Assembly: GCF_002575655.3 (NCBI RefSeq)
Contig: NC_053039.3
Span: forward strand, 242,026,622-242,090,621
Reading direction: 5' to 3'
Length of the DNA: 64,000 nucleotides
DNA from: Aegilops tauschii subsp. strangulata
Lineage: Eukaryota; Streptophyta; Magnoliopsida; Poales; Poaceae
Under the pieces are notes generated by a model, which worked only from the letters and a program-made list of their open reading frames with translations, did no database searches and was not told where the DNA came from. This document shows, piece after piece, positions 46,616 to 58,710 of the stretch. The number at the start of each line of letters is the position of its first letter. Position 1 is the stretch's first letter. A program made the translations under genes and the position numbers.

Positions 46616-48137
46616 TGATACGTCCATTTTGCATCATGCTTTTATATCGATATTTATTGCATTATGGGTTGTTATTACACATTATGTCACAATACTTATG
46701 CCTATTCTCTCTTATTTTACAAGGTTTACATGAAGAGGGAGAATGCGGGCAGCTGGAATTCTGGGCTGGAAAAGGAGCAAATATTAGAGACCTATTCTGC
46801 AAAGCTCCAAAAGTCCTGAAACTTCACGGAGGCAGTTTTTGGAATTAATAAAAAATATTGGCGAAATGATCAACCAGAGGGGGGCCAACCACCATCCACG
46901 AGGGTGGGGGGCACGCCCTACCCCCTGGGCACGCCCCCTGCCTCGTGGCCCCCCTGGCAGGCCTCCAGTGCCCATCTTCTGCTATATGAAGTCTTTTACC
47001 CTGGAAAAAATCATAAGCAAGCTTTCGGGAAGAAACTCCGCCGCCATGAGGCGGAACCTTGGTGGAACCAATCTAGGGCTCCGGCAGAGCTGTTCTGCCG
47101 GGGAAACTTCCCTCCGGGAGGGGGAAATCATCGCCATCGTCATCACCAACGATCCTCTCATCGGGAGGGGCTCAATCTGCATCAACATCTTCACCAGCAC
47201 CATCTCCTCTAAAACCCTAGTTCATCTCTTGTATCCAATCTTTGTCCCAAAGCCTCAGATTGGTACATGTGGGTTGCTAGTAGTGTTGATTACTCCTTGT
47301 AGTTGATGCTAGTTGGTTTATTTGGTGGAAGATCATATGTTTAGATCGTTTATGCATATTAATACCCCTCTAATTATGAACATGAATATGATTTGTGAGT
47401 AGTTACGCTTGTTCCTGAGGACATGGGAGAAGTCTTGCTATAAGTAGTCATGTGAATTTGGTATTCGTTCGATATTTTGATGAGATGTATGTTGTCTTTC
47501 CTCTAGTGGTGTTATGTGAATGTGGAATACATGACACGTCACCATTGTTTGGGCCTAGAGGAAGGCATTGGGAAGTAATAAGTAGATGATGGGTTGCTAG
47601 AGTGACAGAAGCTTAAACCCTAGTTTATGAGTTGCTTCGTAAGGGGCTGATTTGGATCCATATGTTTCATGCTATGGTTAGGTTTACCTTAATACTTCTT
47701 TGGTAGTTGCAGATGCTTGCAATAGGGGTTAATCATAAGTGGGATGCTTGTCCAAGAAAGGGCAGCACCCAAGCACCGGTCCACCCACATACCAAATTAT
47801 CAAATTAATGAACGCGAATCATATGAGCGTGATGAAAACTAGCTTGATGATAATTCCCATGTGTCCTCGGGAGCGCTTTTCTCTATATAAGAGTTTGTCC
47901 AGGCTTGTCCTTTGCTACAAAAAGGATTGGGCCATCTTGCTGCACCTTATTTACTTTCATTACTTGTTACCCATTACAAATTACCTTATCACAAAACTAT
48001 CTGTTACCGATAATTTCAGTGCTTGCAGAGAATACCTTGCTGAAAACCGCTTATCATTTCCTTCTGCTCCTCGTTGGGTTCGACACTCTTACTTATCGAA
48101 AGGACTACGATAGATCCCCTATACTTGTGGGTCATCA
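46616..48137 (+). repeat. 3' LTR of element A
   Basis: 1522 bp, TGATACGTCC to GTGGGTCATCA, followed at once by the TSD ATAAC. Confidence 0.95.
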
Positions 48138-49418
48138 ATAACCACAAGTATAGGGGATCGCAACAGTTTTTGAGGGTAGAGTATTCAACCCAAGTTTGTT
48201 GATTCGACACAAGGGGAGGGGAGCCAAAGAATATTTGCAAGTATTAGCAGCTGAGTTGTCAATTCAACCACACCTGGAGATTAATTATCTGTAGCAAAGT
48301 GATCAGTAGCAAAGTAGTATGATAGTTTTGATAGTAGTAGCAACAACAATAGTAATAACAGTGATAGTAATGATTTTGTAGCAAGTGTAACAGTAATAGT
48401 AGCAGTAGTAACTTAGCAGGAACAATATGAGAGAAACTCATAGGCATTGGATCAGTGAACTCGTTGGATGATATTCACCATATAACAATCATAACCTAGG
48501 GCGATACAACACTAGCTCAAGTTCATAAATATAATGTAGGCATGTATTCTGTAAATAGTCATACGTGCTTATGGAAAGAACTTGCATGACATCTTTTGTC
48601 CTATCCTCCCGTGGTAGTGGGGTCCAATTGGAAACTAAGGGATATTAAGGCCTCCTTTTAATAGAGAACCAGAACAAAGCATTAACACATAGTGAATACA
48701 TGAACTCCTCAAACTACGGTCATCATCGGAAAGTATCTCGACTACTGTCACTCCGGGGTTTACGGATCATAACACGTAATACGTGAATATAACTTGCAAG
48801 ATTGGATCTAGAACATAGATATAATGGTGATGACATAAACAATTTAGATCTGAAGTCATGGCACCCGAGCCCAAAGTGACAAGCATTAAGCATGGCAAAG
48901 TCATATCAACATCAATCTCAGAACATAGTGGATACTAAGGATCAATCCCTAACAACACTAACTTCCTCTCCGGAGCCCCAAATGGACGCTAATCTGGCCT
49001 CCCGATGAAGAACAGGAGGTGGCGGTGGCTCCGTCTCGCGAAACGTGATGATTCTTTCTCCCTGATTTCTTTCTAGAAAATAGGTATTTATGGAGTCGGA
49101 TTCAGGGTCTACGGGGCCACCAGGTGGGGACAACCCACCTGGGCGCGCCAGGAGGGGCGGCGCGCACCCTGGTGGGTTGTGCCCACCTAGGTGCCCCCTC
49201 CGATGGTTCTTGGCTCCAGTAATTCTCTTTTATTCTATTAAAAGTCCTCGCAAAGTTTCCTTCCAAGCTGAGAACTTTTATTTCTGCACAAAAACAACAC
49301 CACGGTAGTTCTGCTGAAAACAGCGTCAGTCCAGGTTAGTTTCATTCAAATCATGCAAATTAGAGTCCAAAACAAGAGTAAAAGCGTTAGGAAAAGTAGA
49401 TACGATGGAGACGTATCA
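48138..49418 (-). repeat. 5' LTR of element B
   Basis: Read on the minus strand it starts TGATACGTCTCCATCGTATC at 49418. The terminal portion (48143-48316) matches 37194-37366 at the other end of the element, which proves that both belong to one element. A TAG/AGTA-rich microsatellite-like stretch lies at 48320-48420. Confidence 0.9.
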
Positions 49419-49919
49419 TGCAGCGGGCACGACACTCCTCCTCGTGCCCGGCCTACATCTGGTGCTCGCCGTTGAAGCGCTCCTCCACCAGGTAGAGCTA
49501 TCGGCAATAATCCAGGTATGTAGCCTCATACTCAGGTGTCTCACCCGGCGCGACAGGTGGTGCGTTGACCCACTCGCGGAAGTAGCTGATCCACGTGTAC
49601 CTTTCTGACTTGGCTCCATAGTGGCTCGGCCTTGGGCTCGGGGAGCGCCAGCGCCAAGGGGGAAGGATGTAGTCCTTAGAAGTAGACAGGGCAAGGGCCT
49701 CCTCCAAGCCATCCCAATGCGCGTCCTCCTCGCGCTGGCTTTCCTCCAATGCGCTATAGTGCCGCCTCCAGTGGAGCTTGGTAGGCGGCCTCCTCCTCCT
49801 CTTCCTCCTCTGGTGCGACCTCTGGGGACGGCAGCACAAAGCCAGGGTTGAGTTGCATGCCGCCGCGGCGGGCCATGTAGTGCTCTGTCACGAACCAGAC
49901 CTCCCAGTTGGGGGAATCC
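49419..49919 (-). pseudogene. Harbinger-associated gene remnant, right part
   Basis: The continuation of 36718-37193 across element B. The minus strand encodes DSPNWEVWFVTEHYMARRGG near 49910, then an acidic run (PEEEEEEEAAYQAPLEAAL) ending at a stop, and further blocks in other frames. It resembles the protein of element Y. Confidence 0.55.
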
Positions 49920-50101
49920 AGTGTTGGAGATATGTCATAGAGGCAATCATGTATGATGATATTTCCTATATGTTTATGAATAAACATAGTCCTTGGACGT
50001 TACCAATGATGTGTATCAGCAAGTAAGTGACTTGTTTGTGGGACTATGCATTGTATGATGACTGTCCTAAAAGGTCCCTAGTCGAAAGGGTTGTGTGGAC
50101 G
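49920..50101 (+). mobile_element. 5' end of a Copia-type LTR (truncated)
   Basis: It begins near AGTGTTGGAGATATGTCATA and runs about 180 bp (AATAAACATAGTCCTTGGAC, GTCCCTAGTCGAAAGG). It is then cut by the border of element D. TGTTGGAGATATG with AGAGGCAAT is a Copia LTR start; no other part is present. Confidence 0.6.
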
Positions 50102-51722
50102 TGATGGCCTGCAAGTGCACAAAGTTTAGTTGTAGCCTTTCCGAAGCAAGAGTATCGATCCACAGGGAGCACAAGAATCAGACTTTTGCCTCTCGTAGAG
50201 AATTATATATTTTGTGCCTGCAAATAATTGTAGACTTAAAGCAGAGTGATGGCGGATAAAAAGGATTGTTGAGTAATGTTTGTAACTCGTAACTAAATAA
50301 CATAAAAGGTAAATGATGTGCAAGAACCGTGTGTGAAACAACAGAAAAAGGGAGATCTCAGGGAGTCCGGAATCCCCATTGGTATGTTTCTAATGCACCA
50401 ATGCATAACCATAGTATATACCGAATAATTGAGCCACTATTGACGATTATGCTGGGTGGAGCCGAGTACAGTATACATTCTACTTGTGCTAGACTTCATA
50501 CCACGCACGCCACCATCATAGTCTCCCACAGAGGGTTACAACTCTAATTAAGGGTTTCCCCATAGACGCGACCTCTCAATGGGTTCTCCATTATTCCCCG
50601 GTCAATTGGGAAGGCTAGGAGCGATAGGCTTTTACTGTCACCTCGAATTACCTTCGCGTCTTAAACCTTAACAACGATAATGATATACTTCATGGCCATA
50701 AGGAACAAATGTTGAGTGGGGCCCCTTTACAACATTCACGAAGTTATTAATCTAAGCATTCAATAGAGGATCTCATATCCACATTGAATGTTTCAGTTCC
50801 TATGCATACTAAGGTTCATCCATATCCCCGAGAACTTGGGGTCTACTCACACATGAAGGCAACAAACGTCATGACTATGGTAATGAAATACATGTGACGG
50901 TGTAGTGGAAACCAGGGTCCTACAAACCTTCTAAACATGGGTCATGCTAGTCCAGAGTTGTTGCATAAGTCACTATTGCAAGGAATTAATCATTTCGGCA
51001 AGTTCTACATCCGCTAAGCGTTACGCCGACAAGCAAGATCAAGATACTGACAAATGCTACATCTGCTAAGCGTTACACCGGCAAGTAAGACTCAAGATAT
51101 CAGCAAGACTCTTTGTGGCAGCACATCTTTCCGGCATATGCACTCCACGTTGTCGGCAAGGATGGAGCCAGCAAGCCCAAGTTCTGGGCCAGCAAGCTAC
51201 AACCCGGCAAGTTACCTTCACCGCTTCATCGCTCCACCTTGGCGCCTAGTCAGAGACTTGCTGATAGGTGGCGGGCGCGTGGACGGTTAGGTAGAGCTGG
51301 TCGGGGCACGTGGTGAACCACTACCTGAATATCACCTTTTTCGACACCTATCTTAGTCTTGTCAAGCCAATATTAACACCTTGTAATTACCATTTTACCT
51401 CTCCGGTGACCCCTTCATCTATAAAAGGAGGTCCATGGCAACCTTAGTAAGGGATCGAACCCCTGCAGGTCGACACTTTATTCAATTACACGCGTAGCTG
51501 CACTTCCCGCGCACCTTGCCGGCAAGCTGCGTTCCTTGTAATTGAACTCAAACATCCAATACAGTCCAAGCAGGAGTAGGGTTTTATGCTTCACAGTGGC
51601 CCAAAACTGGGTAAAATCCTCACGTTGATTGCTAGCTCTGCTCTCTGTGTTTGTTCATCTCCCCAGTCAAACCACAAAGGGACCTTTGCTGGTGCCATAG
51701 ATCGTCGTACGCACGACATCTT

Positions 51723-51740
51723 TGGTGCGCCAGGTAGGGG
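51723..51740 (+). other. Primer-binding site of the non-autonomous element
   Basis: TGGTGCGCCAGGTAGGGG starts four bases after the LTR end. TGG at the start fits pairing with a tRNA 3' CCA. The tRNA identity is not assigned. Confidence 0.6.
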
Positions 51741-52647
51741 CATCGCGTGCGCGAACCTAATTCAGCAGTCTATGCGCCAATTTCATCAACATCTTCTTCA
51801 TCACTCATGGCGCCTAAGGTGAAGGGTGCAACGTCGAGTGTTCCGTCTACGACCAAGTTTCCATCACCAATGCTTACGGGTGACGTGGAGGAGGCGGCGG
51901 ATGGAGGCGGAGGCGACAGAGGTAGACAAGTTTCGCACCCACGAAGTTAAGTTCTAACATCTTAATTGTTATATGATGTTTAGTCTTTTTCCTCGAATGG
52001 TATTTTTGTATAACCTATGCGTGGAGGAGCGCTTTCAGAACATTTCATGCTCTTGGTGGTTCGGGTCCGCCTGACAACACATGTGCAGTTGTGTTTGTTC
52101 TCGAAGCATTAAGCTTTTGAGGAGGCGGCGTTCTCGATGGGCTGCTAACTAGGACCCGATGCTAAGCACCATTGACTAGAACGTGCGCGACTAGAAGGCA
52201 TTCCGGCAAGCGTAGGGAATAATTGTACAAAAATATAGTTATTCAAGGAAAAGTCTTAGCAAGTATTATTCTTTTTAAGATTTCTATTTATATGTGACTC
52301 GTGCACTAAGGAGCCTTCTCAGGGTCTAGTTGCGCTCCTAGTTGTCTTGAGTCCGCTCAGCAACGTAGGCAGCTGCATTATGACCGGGAAGGTAAAAAAA
52401 TTCGGGAGGTGTTGTTCCCAGCAAGCTGCTAAGGGCCTGTTCTCTCAAGCATTGCCGGCTGGAGCATGCGCACCGAGAAGCATTCCGGCAATTGTAGGGA
52501 ATATTTAGCAGAAACCAAAATTTACACATTTTTTGTGTTAAAAACACTGTTGCAGCATTTCCATGCCCAAGTCAGTGTTCCGGGTATACAAGTGGAAGAT
52601 TAATTTCATGGTTTCCTGAGGTGAGTCTTTCGGGAAACTGGCCATGG

Positions 52648-52900
52648 TATCGAGAACCACGAGTTCTCTACTAAGGGATGGAAACAATCTTCCCGCCATA
52701 AGTATTCTTGGAACCGATTCTCCGGAAAACTAGACCCAGGGGCTCTGCAATATCGAGAACCACGAGTTCTCTACTAAGGGATGGAAACAATCTTCCCGCC
52801 ATAAGTATTCTTGGAACCGATTCTCCGGAAAACTAGACCCAGGGGCTCCGCAATATCGAGAACCCCGAGTTCTCTATTGAGGACGGAAATGACCTTTTCA
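52648..52900 (+). repeat. 103-bp tandem repeat inside the non-autonomous element
   Basis: Two nearly identical 103-bp units (52648-52750 and 52751-52853) start TATCGAGAACCACGAGTTCT. A third, diverged partial unit follows from 52854. Confidence 0.95.
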
Positions 52901-54583
52901 TCATAAGCCTTCCCGAGGAACAACTTTTCTGAAAAATACACATTCCATGATGCCGGCAAGGACTGAGCCGGCAAGAAATCAAGCAAGATCCGGCAAAATC
53001 CGGTGATACGGCAAGGAGGGTCCTACTCTAGCATCGAGGTCTTTGAAGTTCTCTACACGGGACGAGCCCGTAGACAGGCACGGGGGCTAGAAGTTTTCAC
53101 AAGAGCAATCTTTCCGAAGGCTACCTTCGGGGAGATGAGAAGGATATCATAATCATGACCCATGCATGCCAAGTTTGGTCCCAACTCAGCATTGAGATCC
53201 TTAGAGTTCTTTGCTGAAGCTGGGCCCAGGACGGTGTAGTGGGAACCAGGGTCCTACGAACCTTCTAAATATGGGTCATGCTAGTTCAGAGTTGTTGCAT
53301 AAGTCACTCTGGCGAAGAATTAATCATTCCGGCAAGTGCTACATCCGCTAAGCGTTATGCCGGAGTAAGACTCAATATACCGGCAAGCCTCCTTTCCGGC
53401 AACACATCTTCCCAGCAAGATGTACTCCATGTTGTTGGCAAGGATGGTGCCGTCAAGCCCAAGTTCTGGGCCAGCAAGCTCCACACCGGCAAGCTACAAG
53501 CCGGCAAGTTCCCTTCACCGCTCCACCTCAATGGCTAGTCAGATAATTGCTGAGAGGTGGCAGGCGTGCAGACGATTTGGTAGAGCTTGTCGGGGCACGT
53601 GGAGAACCACTGCTTGAAGATCACCTTATTCGACACATATCTTACTGTGTGTCAAGCCACTATTCACACCTTGTAACTAACATTTTGCCACTATGGTGAC
53701 CCCTTCATCTATAAAAGGAGGTCCATGGCAACCTTAGTAAGGGATCGGACCCCTGCACGTCGACACTTTGTTCAATTACACGCGTAGCTTCACTTCCGGC
53801 GCACCTTGCCAGCAAGTTGCGCTCCTTGTACTTGAACTCAAACATCCAATACAATCAAAGCAGGAGTAGGGTTTTAAGCTTCACAGCAGCCTGAACCTGG
53901 GTAAAATCCTCACGTTGATTGCTGGTTCTGCTCTTTGTGTCTGTTGATCTACCCAGTCGAACCGCAAAGGGGCCTTTGCTGGTCCCATAGATTGTCGTAC
54001 GCACAAAAACATGTATGATATATTCAAATGATACACCAAAGGATCCACTAGCCTTCTTGATATTGCACATGATAAGGATGTGGATAATGATGGTGATGAT
54101 GTAGTGGATGACGATGACGGTGGTGATGATGTTGTCCTCTTTCGTGATGAGAAGGATCCCCTCCTCCTTGAACAATCCCTCCTCAAGATGAACTCTAGAG
54201 GCTAGGGTTCTGCCTTCTGGATGTGTTTCTGGTGTCTTTGAGCGTCTGATTCACAATCTATTTCGATGGGTGAAAATACTTGATCCAACGGTGGTGGCGT
54301 GCCATACGAACGCTCATACGGGTGCTTGCGGCCGTACGAAACGTCATCTTTTGTGCTAGAGGCACGACGACGTCTATTCCTTTGGCCTCTTTGTTTGATT
54401 CTTTTATGGAAAGTGACCATCACCTTAAATACGTGATTCCAGCACTATTTCTGAGGATTTTCTCCAATAAATTATAATTGATCGAAAATACGTTACCCGA
54501 GGGATGACGCAGTAAAATTCCACAAAGCCTACTATGTAGGCACAAAATACTTAGTAAAAACATCACATAATTTGGACTCATCA

Positions 54584-54779
54584 ACTCCTCGAGGCTTAAG
54601 TCTTGCTCATGCCTAAGCAAGTATTGTGGCTTGTAAAAACAAGGTCAACCTTGTGTTTATGAGTTACGGATATGTAGAAGGATGAGTCCATTAGTGTTCT
54701 AAAGGAACTATTTGAGATGAGAGATTTGTAATAAATGGTAGCTCATATTCACCATTATAAGGATCATGCATACATCCAC
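54584..54779 (-). other. Spacer of element D next to its 3' LTR
   Basis: About 200 bp, including the polypurine-like tract. It resumes at 58711 on the other side of the solo LTR. No gene. Confidence 0.5.
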
Positions 54780-57700
54780 TGTAGCGACCCGACCTCAGAC
54801 GGTCAAGTCTCTGTGTTTCTGTGCCATCCCTGGATCAGTATGCTGGCACACACAGTACATCAATGTATATATCAAAGTGCAATCACATGTATAAATAACG
54901 TAAAACTGATATATACCTCATAATACTCAGCGGAAACAATTAAACGGGGGTGGAGTCCCATCAACGCCATCGGCAAGTTGAGTGTAGACTGTAACCCTGT
55001 ATCGTAACTCTTACTCGTTGAAGAAAATCTTGCAACATGATACGTTGCAGCCGTGTAGGTCAGTACATTGAATGTACCGGCAAGATCACTGTAAGAAAAC
55101 AGATGATAAACTATACTATATGCAATATGGCTTTGTGGCTCTGTATCTGAGTTTTGTTTGCGTAAAAGCTGATTTTATTTTCCCTACATCAAAGAAATTC
55201 TGGAGTCTATACTACGGAGTTTCCTATCATGACATGGTTCCGCCAACCGATGTCTCATGGCCCAAATCATCATAAGTTGCCCACAATTATGTTATCAGTC
55301 CGATGTTGAGAGTTCCGAGATAGATCCAAGTCCAGAGGCTCAAATTGTCCGTAACCGGGGACACGGCTAATCGATTAGGTTTAAACCCTCTACAGAGGTT
55401 TGTACACTTTACCCGCAAGATTCGATCCCTCTTTTTACGTTCTCGCACTTCAGGGTGTTTGAGAACAAGATGACCGAAACATGGTCTTCCAAAGAGTTCC
55501 TCTGACCACTGTCTGGTGCTCATCCAATCCTACCGTAGTTCTACATCTGCTAGCACCGTCCCAGCCAGAGTCACCACTAAGGTCAACCAAGCCAGAGCCC
55601 ATAGTGACTTGCGGTTGCACAGGTAAGCTTCCGGGCATGAAGTATTCTTCCGTCTCTTTGAGTCTGGGTGAAGCTTTCCGCAAGATGTCATGGCGCTTCT
55701 CCATGCATCCCGGCCATCCACTGGTTTCTCCAGGGTGCCCGTCAACCGTCCTTCACCCAGTAGTGTGTATTGAATTCTTGTCTCGAGTCTTGAAGTCTTG
55801 AGGCCTTGAAGATACAGTCCTCGCATATGCCATCATGGAGTTGTCGTCATTGACGTAGAGTCCTCCTTCTTCACACCACTCTCGTGCACTCATACCAAAC
55901 CCCATCTACTATAGCGTAGCATTAAAATAAATGACGTCCCGGGCTTGGTAACAGGGTGATGGGTTCCTACCTCATGCATACTACTCAACTACAAGAATTC
56001 AATATCACTACTGGAGGGTTGTTGCAAAGATGCCACTAAATGCAGTAAAAACATAGGTATGAAAGCATGGTCAAAGTGAACTTGCCTGGTAATACTTGAT
56101 GAAGATAATAACGCTCTCAGAATAATGACTTGGTAGAACTATTCGTCACTCCGTTGAAAATCTATATAGTCAAACATAGCATTCATATAAGCAAACATAC
56201 TAGCAAGCAATTCTAACACTCATAATAAAACCAACAAATAAAATGCAAATCAACAAGGGACACCAAATAAAAACAAAGGAAAACTACACAACAAAACTAC
56301 TAAAGAAAACTCTAATACATAACACAAAACAGTTTTGTTCTAAGTAAAAACTTAACAACAATTAAAACACTAAACTAATAAATTAACAGAAAATACAAAG
56401 TAAAACAACTAAGTTAACAGAAAGTATTTTTCATAAAAAAAAATTGTAAAAAGAAACAAATAAAAAGCTTTTATGAAACACTAACTATGACCTAAACATG
56501 TTTTCCTACAAAACTAAGTAAAATAAAATTTTAAAACAAAAACAAAATTTTCTTTTGTTGACTAACAGAAACTAAACTAAATTTTTCAAGAGTGACAAAA
56601 AATAATAATTTAAAACTAATAAAAGCAATAAAGAAAAGACTTAAAACAAAACTATAACTAAAACAGTACTGTTTTGCTAAAAACTTATTTAAAATAAACT
56701 AAAAATAAATCACTATAAGCTACTGGATAGTTAAAGGTCCTAGTGACCAGGAGCAAAAAGAATCAATCAAAAATATTTTATAAAGCGCAAGTTATGGCCA
56801 AATTACTAATTTGAACAAATTTCATCAAATTCAATTTTAAACAAGCTAAATATAAAATCCAATTGCACTAGCAGAAACTTCAAGAAATTATAAAACTAAT
56901 GCAAAAAGAAACACCAAATTTGGATCTAAAACATAAAAGTTATAAGCAATATAAAATCAGAACTATTCTGTTTTTAAAACAGAAACGAAAATCAAAAAAA
57001 AAAAACAATCGGGCACTAGCTACGTGGCCTACTGCTATCGGGCCAGGGTGGTGGGCGATCTGTACTATCTAGCGCTCGGTCGTAAAATAACACAAACGTG
57101 TACGGGCTAAAACAGAAAGACCGATCGGCTAAAACGACTAGACCTGAACCGATCTAATAAAAAAAACCTAACCGTTTGATTCTAATCTAATCTGGGTCGT
57201 ATAAAGTAGATCGGACGGATGAGGAGGGGGAGAGAGCTCACTGCGGCGGCGGGGTGACTCCGGCGAGGTTCCGGCGGCTCGGGTCGACGCACCCAGCTGC
57301 TCCGGTGGTCCTCCGGCAACGGCGGCGGCTCCAGGAGATGCGGACGATAGCAACAGCCACGTGGGTGGAGTCGACGAGGGTCGGGGATGACGGACTCGAG
57401 CGGGGCAATCTCGACGGCGGCGGTGACGTTCGGTGGTCGACGGCGAGCTCGTTCTGGAGGCGTTGAAGCTTGGGCGAGGGGTTGGGGAGGTGCCGGTGAG
57501 CGAGGAGGGGTCGGTGGTGGGTTCAGACGGCGACGAGGTGGTCGGAGTGGAGCGCTGCAGCAGTAATGGCGGGCGGCGGAGCTCGGGCTCCGGCGAGCAA
57601 TTCCGGCAAGATGAGAGAGAGGGGTAGGGGCTTTAAGGGGGAATCATACGAGAGGGAGGGGCTTTTATAGCCCAGAGACTTGGAGGAGGGGTTGGGCGAG

Positions 57701-58705
57701 GGGATTCTCGGTCCCGAGAGATTCGGGATACTGTGGCGGCGGCGCGATCCGGCTCGGGCCGTTGCGTGCGGGAGGAGGAAGGCGACAGCGGGTCCCACGC
57801 GTCAGCGAGAGAGGAGAGAGGGGAAAGGGATCGGGCGACCGAGGGAGAGGGGCTTCAGGCGCGGCACGGGTGGAGCAGGCCGGCACGGCTTGCTGGTGGG
57901 CCGCGTCGGGTGGCTGGCTGGTCCGGTTGGCCTGGTCGTGCCTGGGATTTCCCCCTTTTTTTAGGAGAGGCTAAAACTAATAGAAAAAGTAAAAGAACTG
58001 AAATTATACATAGACATATAATATATCAAAATTTTCAGAAACAAATTTCCTATAGCATGGACTATTTCTAAAGTTCAAACAAAATTCACACAAAATCGGA
58101 AAAAAAATTCAAACAGCACTGCTATTGTAATAAAACTCAATAAAAATCATTTTTTAAAATACCAAAATGATTTCAAATTTATTTTCTCCTAATTTTCCAT
58201 TGAAGGGAATCATTTTACCCTGGTTTCCATTTATTTATTTTTAGGAGAAAAATAATTTGAATAAAATCCAAATAATTCCAAATTGAAAGGGAGTTTCAAA
58301 ATACTTCCAAATGACTTTCAATTTGATTCTTTGTAACTTCCAACTCATATTGCATATAATTGAAGAAGTCATTTTATCTTCCCTCAAGAAAATCATTGAG
58401 TTGCATAAAGTTCTATAATTTGAAATATTTCCAAATAGAATTCAAATCTTTTCAAAAACCCTTTTCATTTATTTAAATGGAAGAATCATATCATCTTCTC
58501 TCCAGGGTTTTGTGTTTGAATTGAATTTGAATTCATGGATATCGAAAGGCAAAGTGAAAGTCGGGGAAAGTCATTTCATTCCCTCTCATTCAACTTTCCA
58601 AAAAAAATTCAGATTTCACTCAATCAATCACACAACAAACAATCAATCAATCAAAACTATTTATTTATTATAACATTCCAAAATTTAGAATTTTGGGATG
58701 TTACA
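54780..58705 (-). mobile_element. 3.9 kb Gypsy-type solo LTR, TSD TCCAC
   Basis: The plus strand reads TGTAGCGACCCG (54780) to GGGATGTTACA (58705); on the minus strand it starts TGTAACATCCC and ends GGTCGCTACA. A perfect 5-bp TSD, TCCAC, lies at 54775-54779 and 58706-58710. A promoter in minus orientation (CTATAAAAG, 57670-57662) is followed by a GC-rich leader (57650-57170) with domain-free open frames. The remainder is very A-rich on the plus strand (56170-57000). No internal region remains. Confidence 0.9.
57662..57670 (-). promoter_or_regulatory. TATA box of the 3.9 kb LTR
   Basis: CTATAAAAG on the minus strand in a GGGCTATAAAAGCCCC context, followed by a CT-rich, then GC-rich, leader. 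It fixes the LTR orientation. Confidence 0.65.
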
Positions 58706-58710
58706 TCCAC

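Larger units (their letters stand above)
37924..48137 (+). mobile_element. Gypsy element A, complete but mutated, TSD ATAAC
   Basis: A 10.2 kb element with both LTRs, primer site, gag, protease, RT/RNase H, integrase, a post-pol ORF and a polypurine tract, in the order expected for Gypsy. TSD ATAAC at 37919-37923 and 48138-48142. The LTRs are about 1.5 kb and I count roughly 30 mismatches by eye (about 2%), which at the rate usually applied to grass LTRs suggests under about one million years. Every coding part carries stops or frameshifts. Confidence 0.95.
37194..49418 (-). mobile_element. Minus-strand Gypsy element B, internally deleted, TSD TGCAG
   Basis: Its borders carry a perfect 5-bp TSD, TGCAG (37189-37193 and 49419-49423). 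In element orientation it has a 5' LTR (49418 leftwards to 48138, finishing just left of the nested element at about 37916), a tRNA-Asp-type primer site (37905-37889), about 370 bp of gag, then a jump straight to the last 170 bp of the 3' LTR (37366-37194). The junction lies in a short GCAAAGT-like homology. pol is gone. Element A (37924-48137) is inserted at the LTR/primer-site border. Confidence 0.9.
50895..54008 (+). mobile_element. 3.1 kb non-autonomous LTR retrotransposon, TSD ACATG
   Basis: LTRs at 50895-51718 (824 bp) and 53229-54008 (780 bp) share the order GGTGTAGTGG, ACCAGGGTCCTAC, GTTCTGGGCCAGCAAGCT, CTATAAAAGGAGGTCCATGG and GTCGTACGCAC. The TSD ACATG is at 50890-50894 and 54009-54013. 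A primer-site-like TGGTGCGCCAGGTAGGGG starts at 51723. The 1.5 kb interior encodes no gag or pol, so movement would need proteins from elsewhere. The LTRs are clearly more diverged than those of element A. Confidence 0.8.
50102..54583 (-). repeat. 3' LTR of element D, split
   Basis: The segments 50102-50894 and 54014-54583 form one LTR of about 1.36 kb. Its minus-strand start is TGATGAGTCCAAATTATG at 54583, preceded by a CTTAAGCCTCGAGGAGT-like polypurine region. The left end near TGATGGCCTGCAAGTGCAC is approximate. Confidence 0.6.

Noticed and set aside
57168..57974. Several open frames in the GC-rich part of the 3.9 kb LTR
   Set aside because: They lie in the leader of an LTR promoter, overlap each other on both strands and show no domain.
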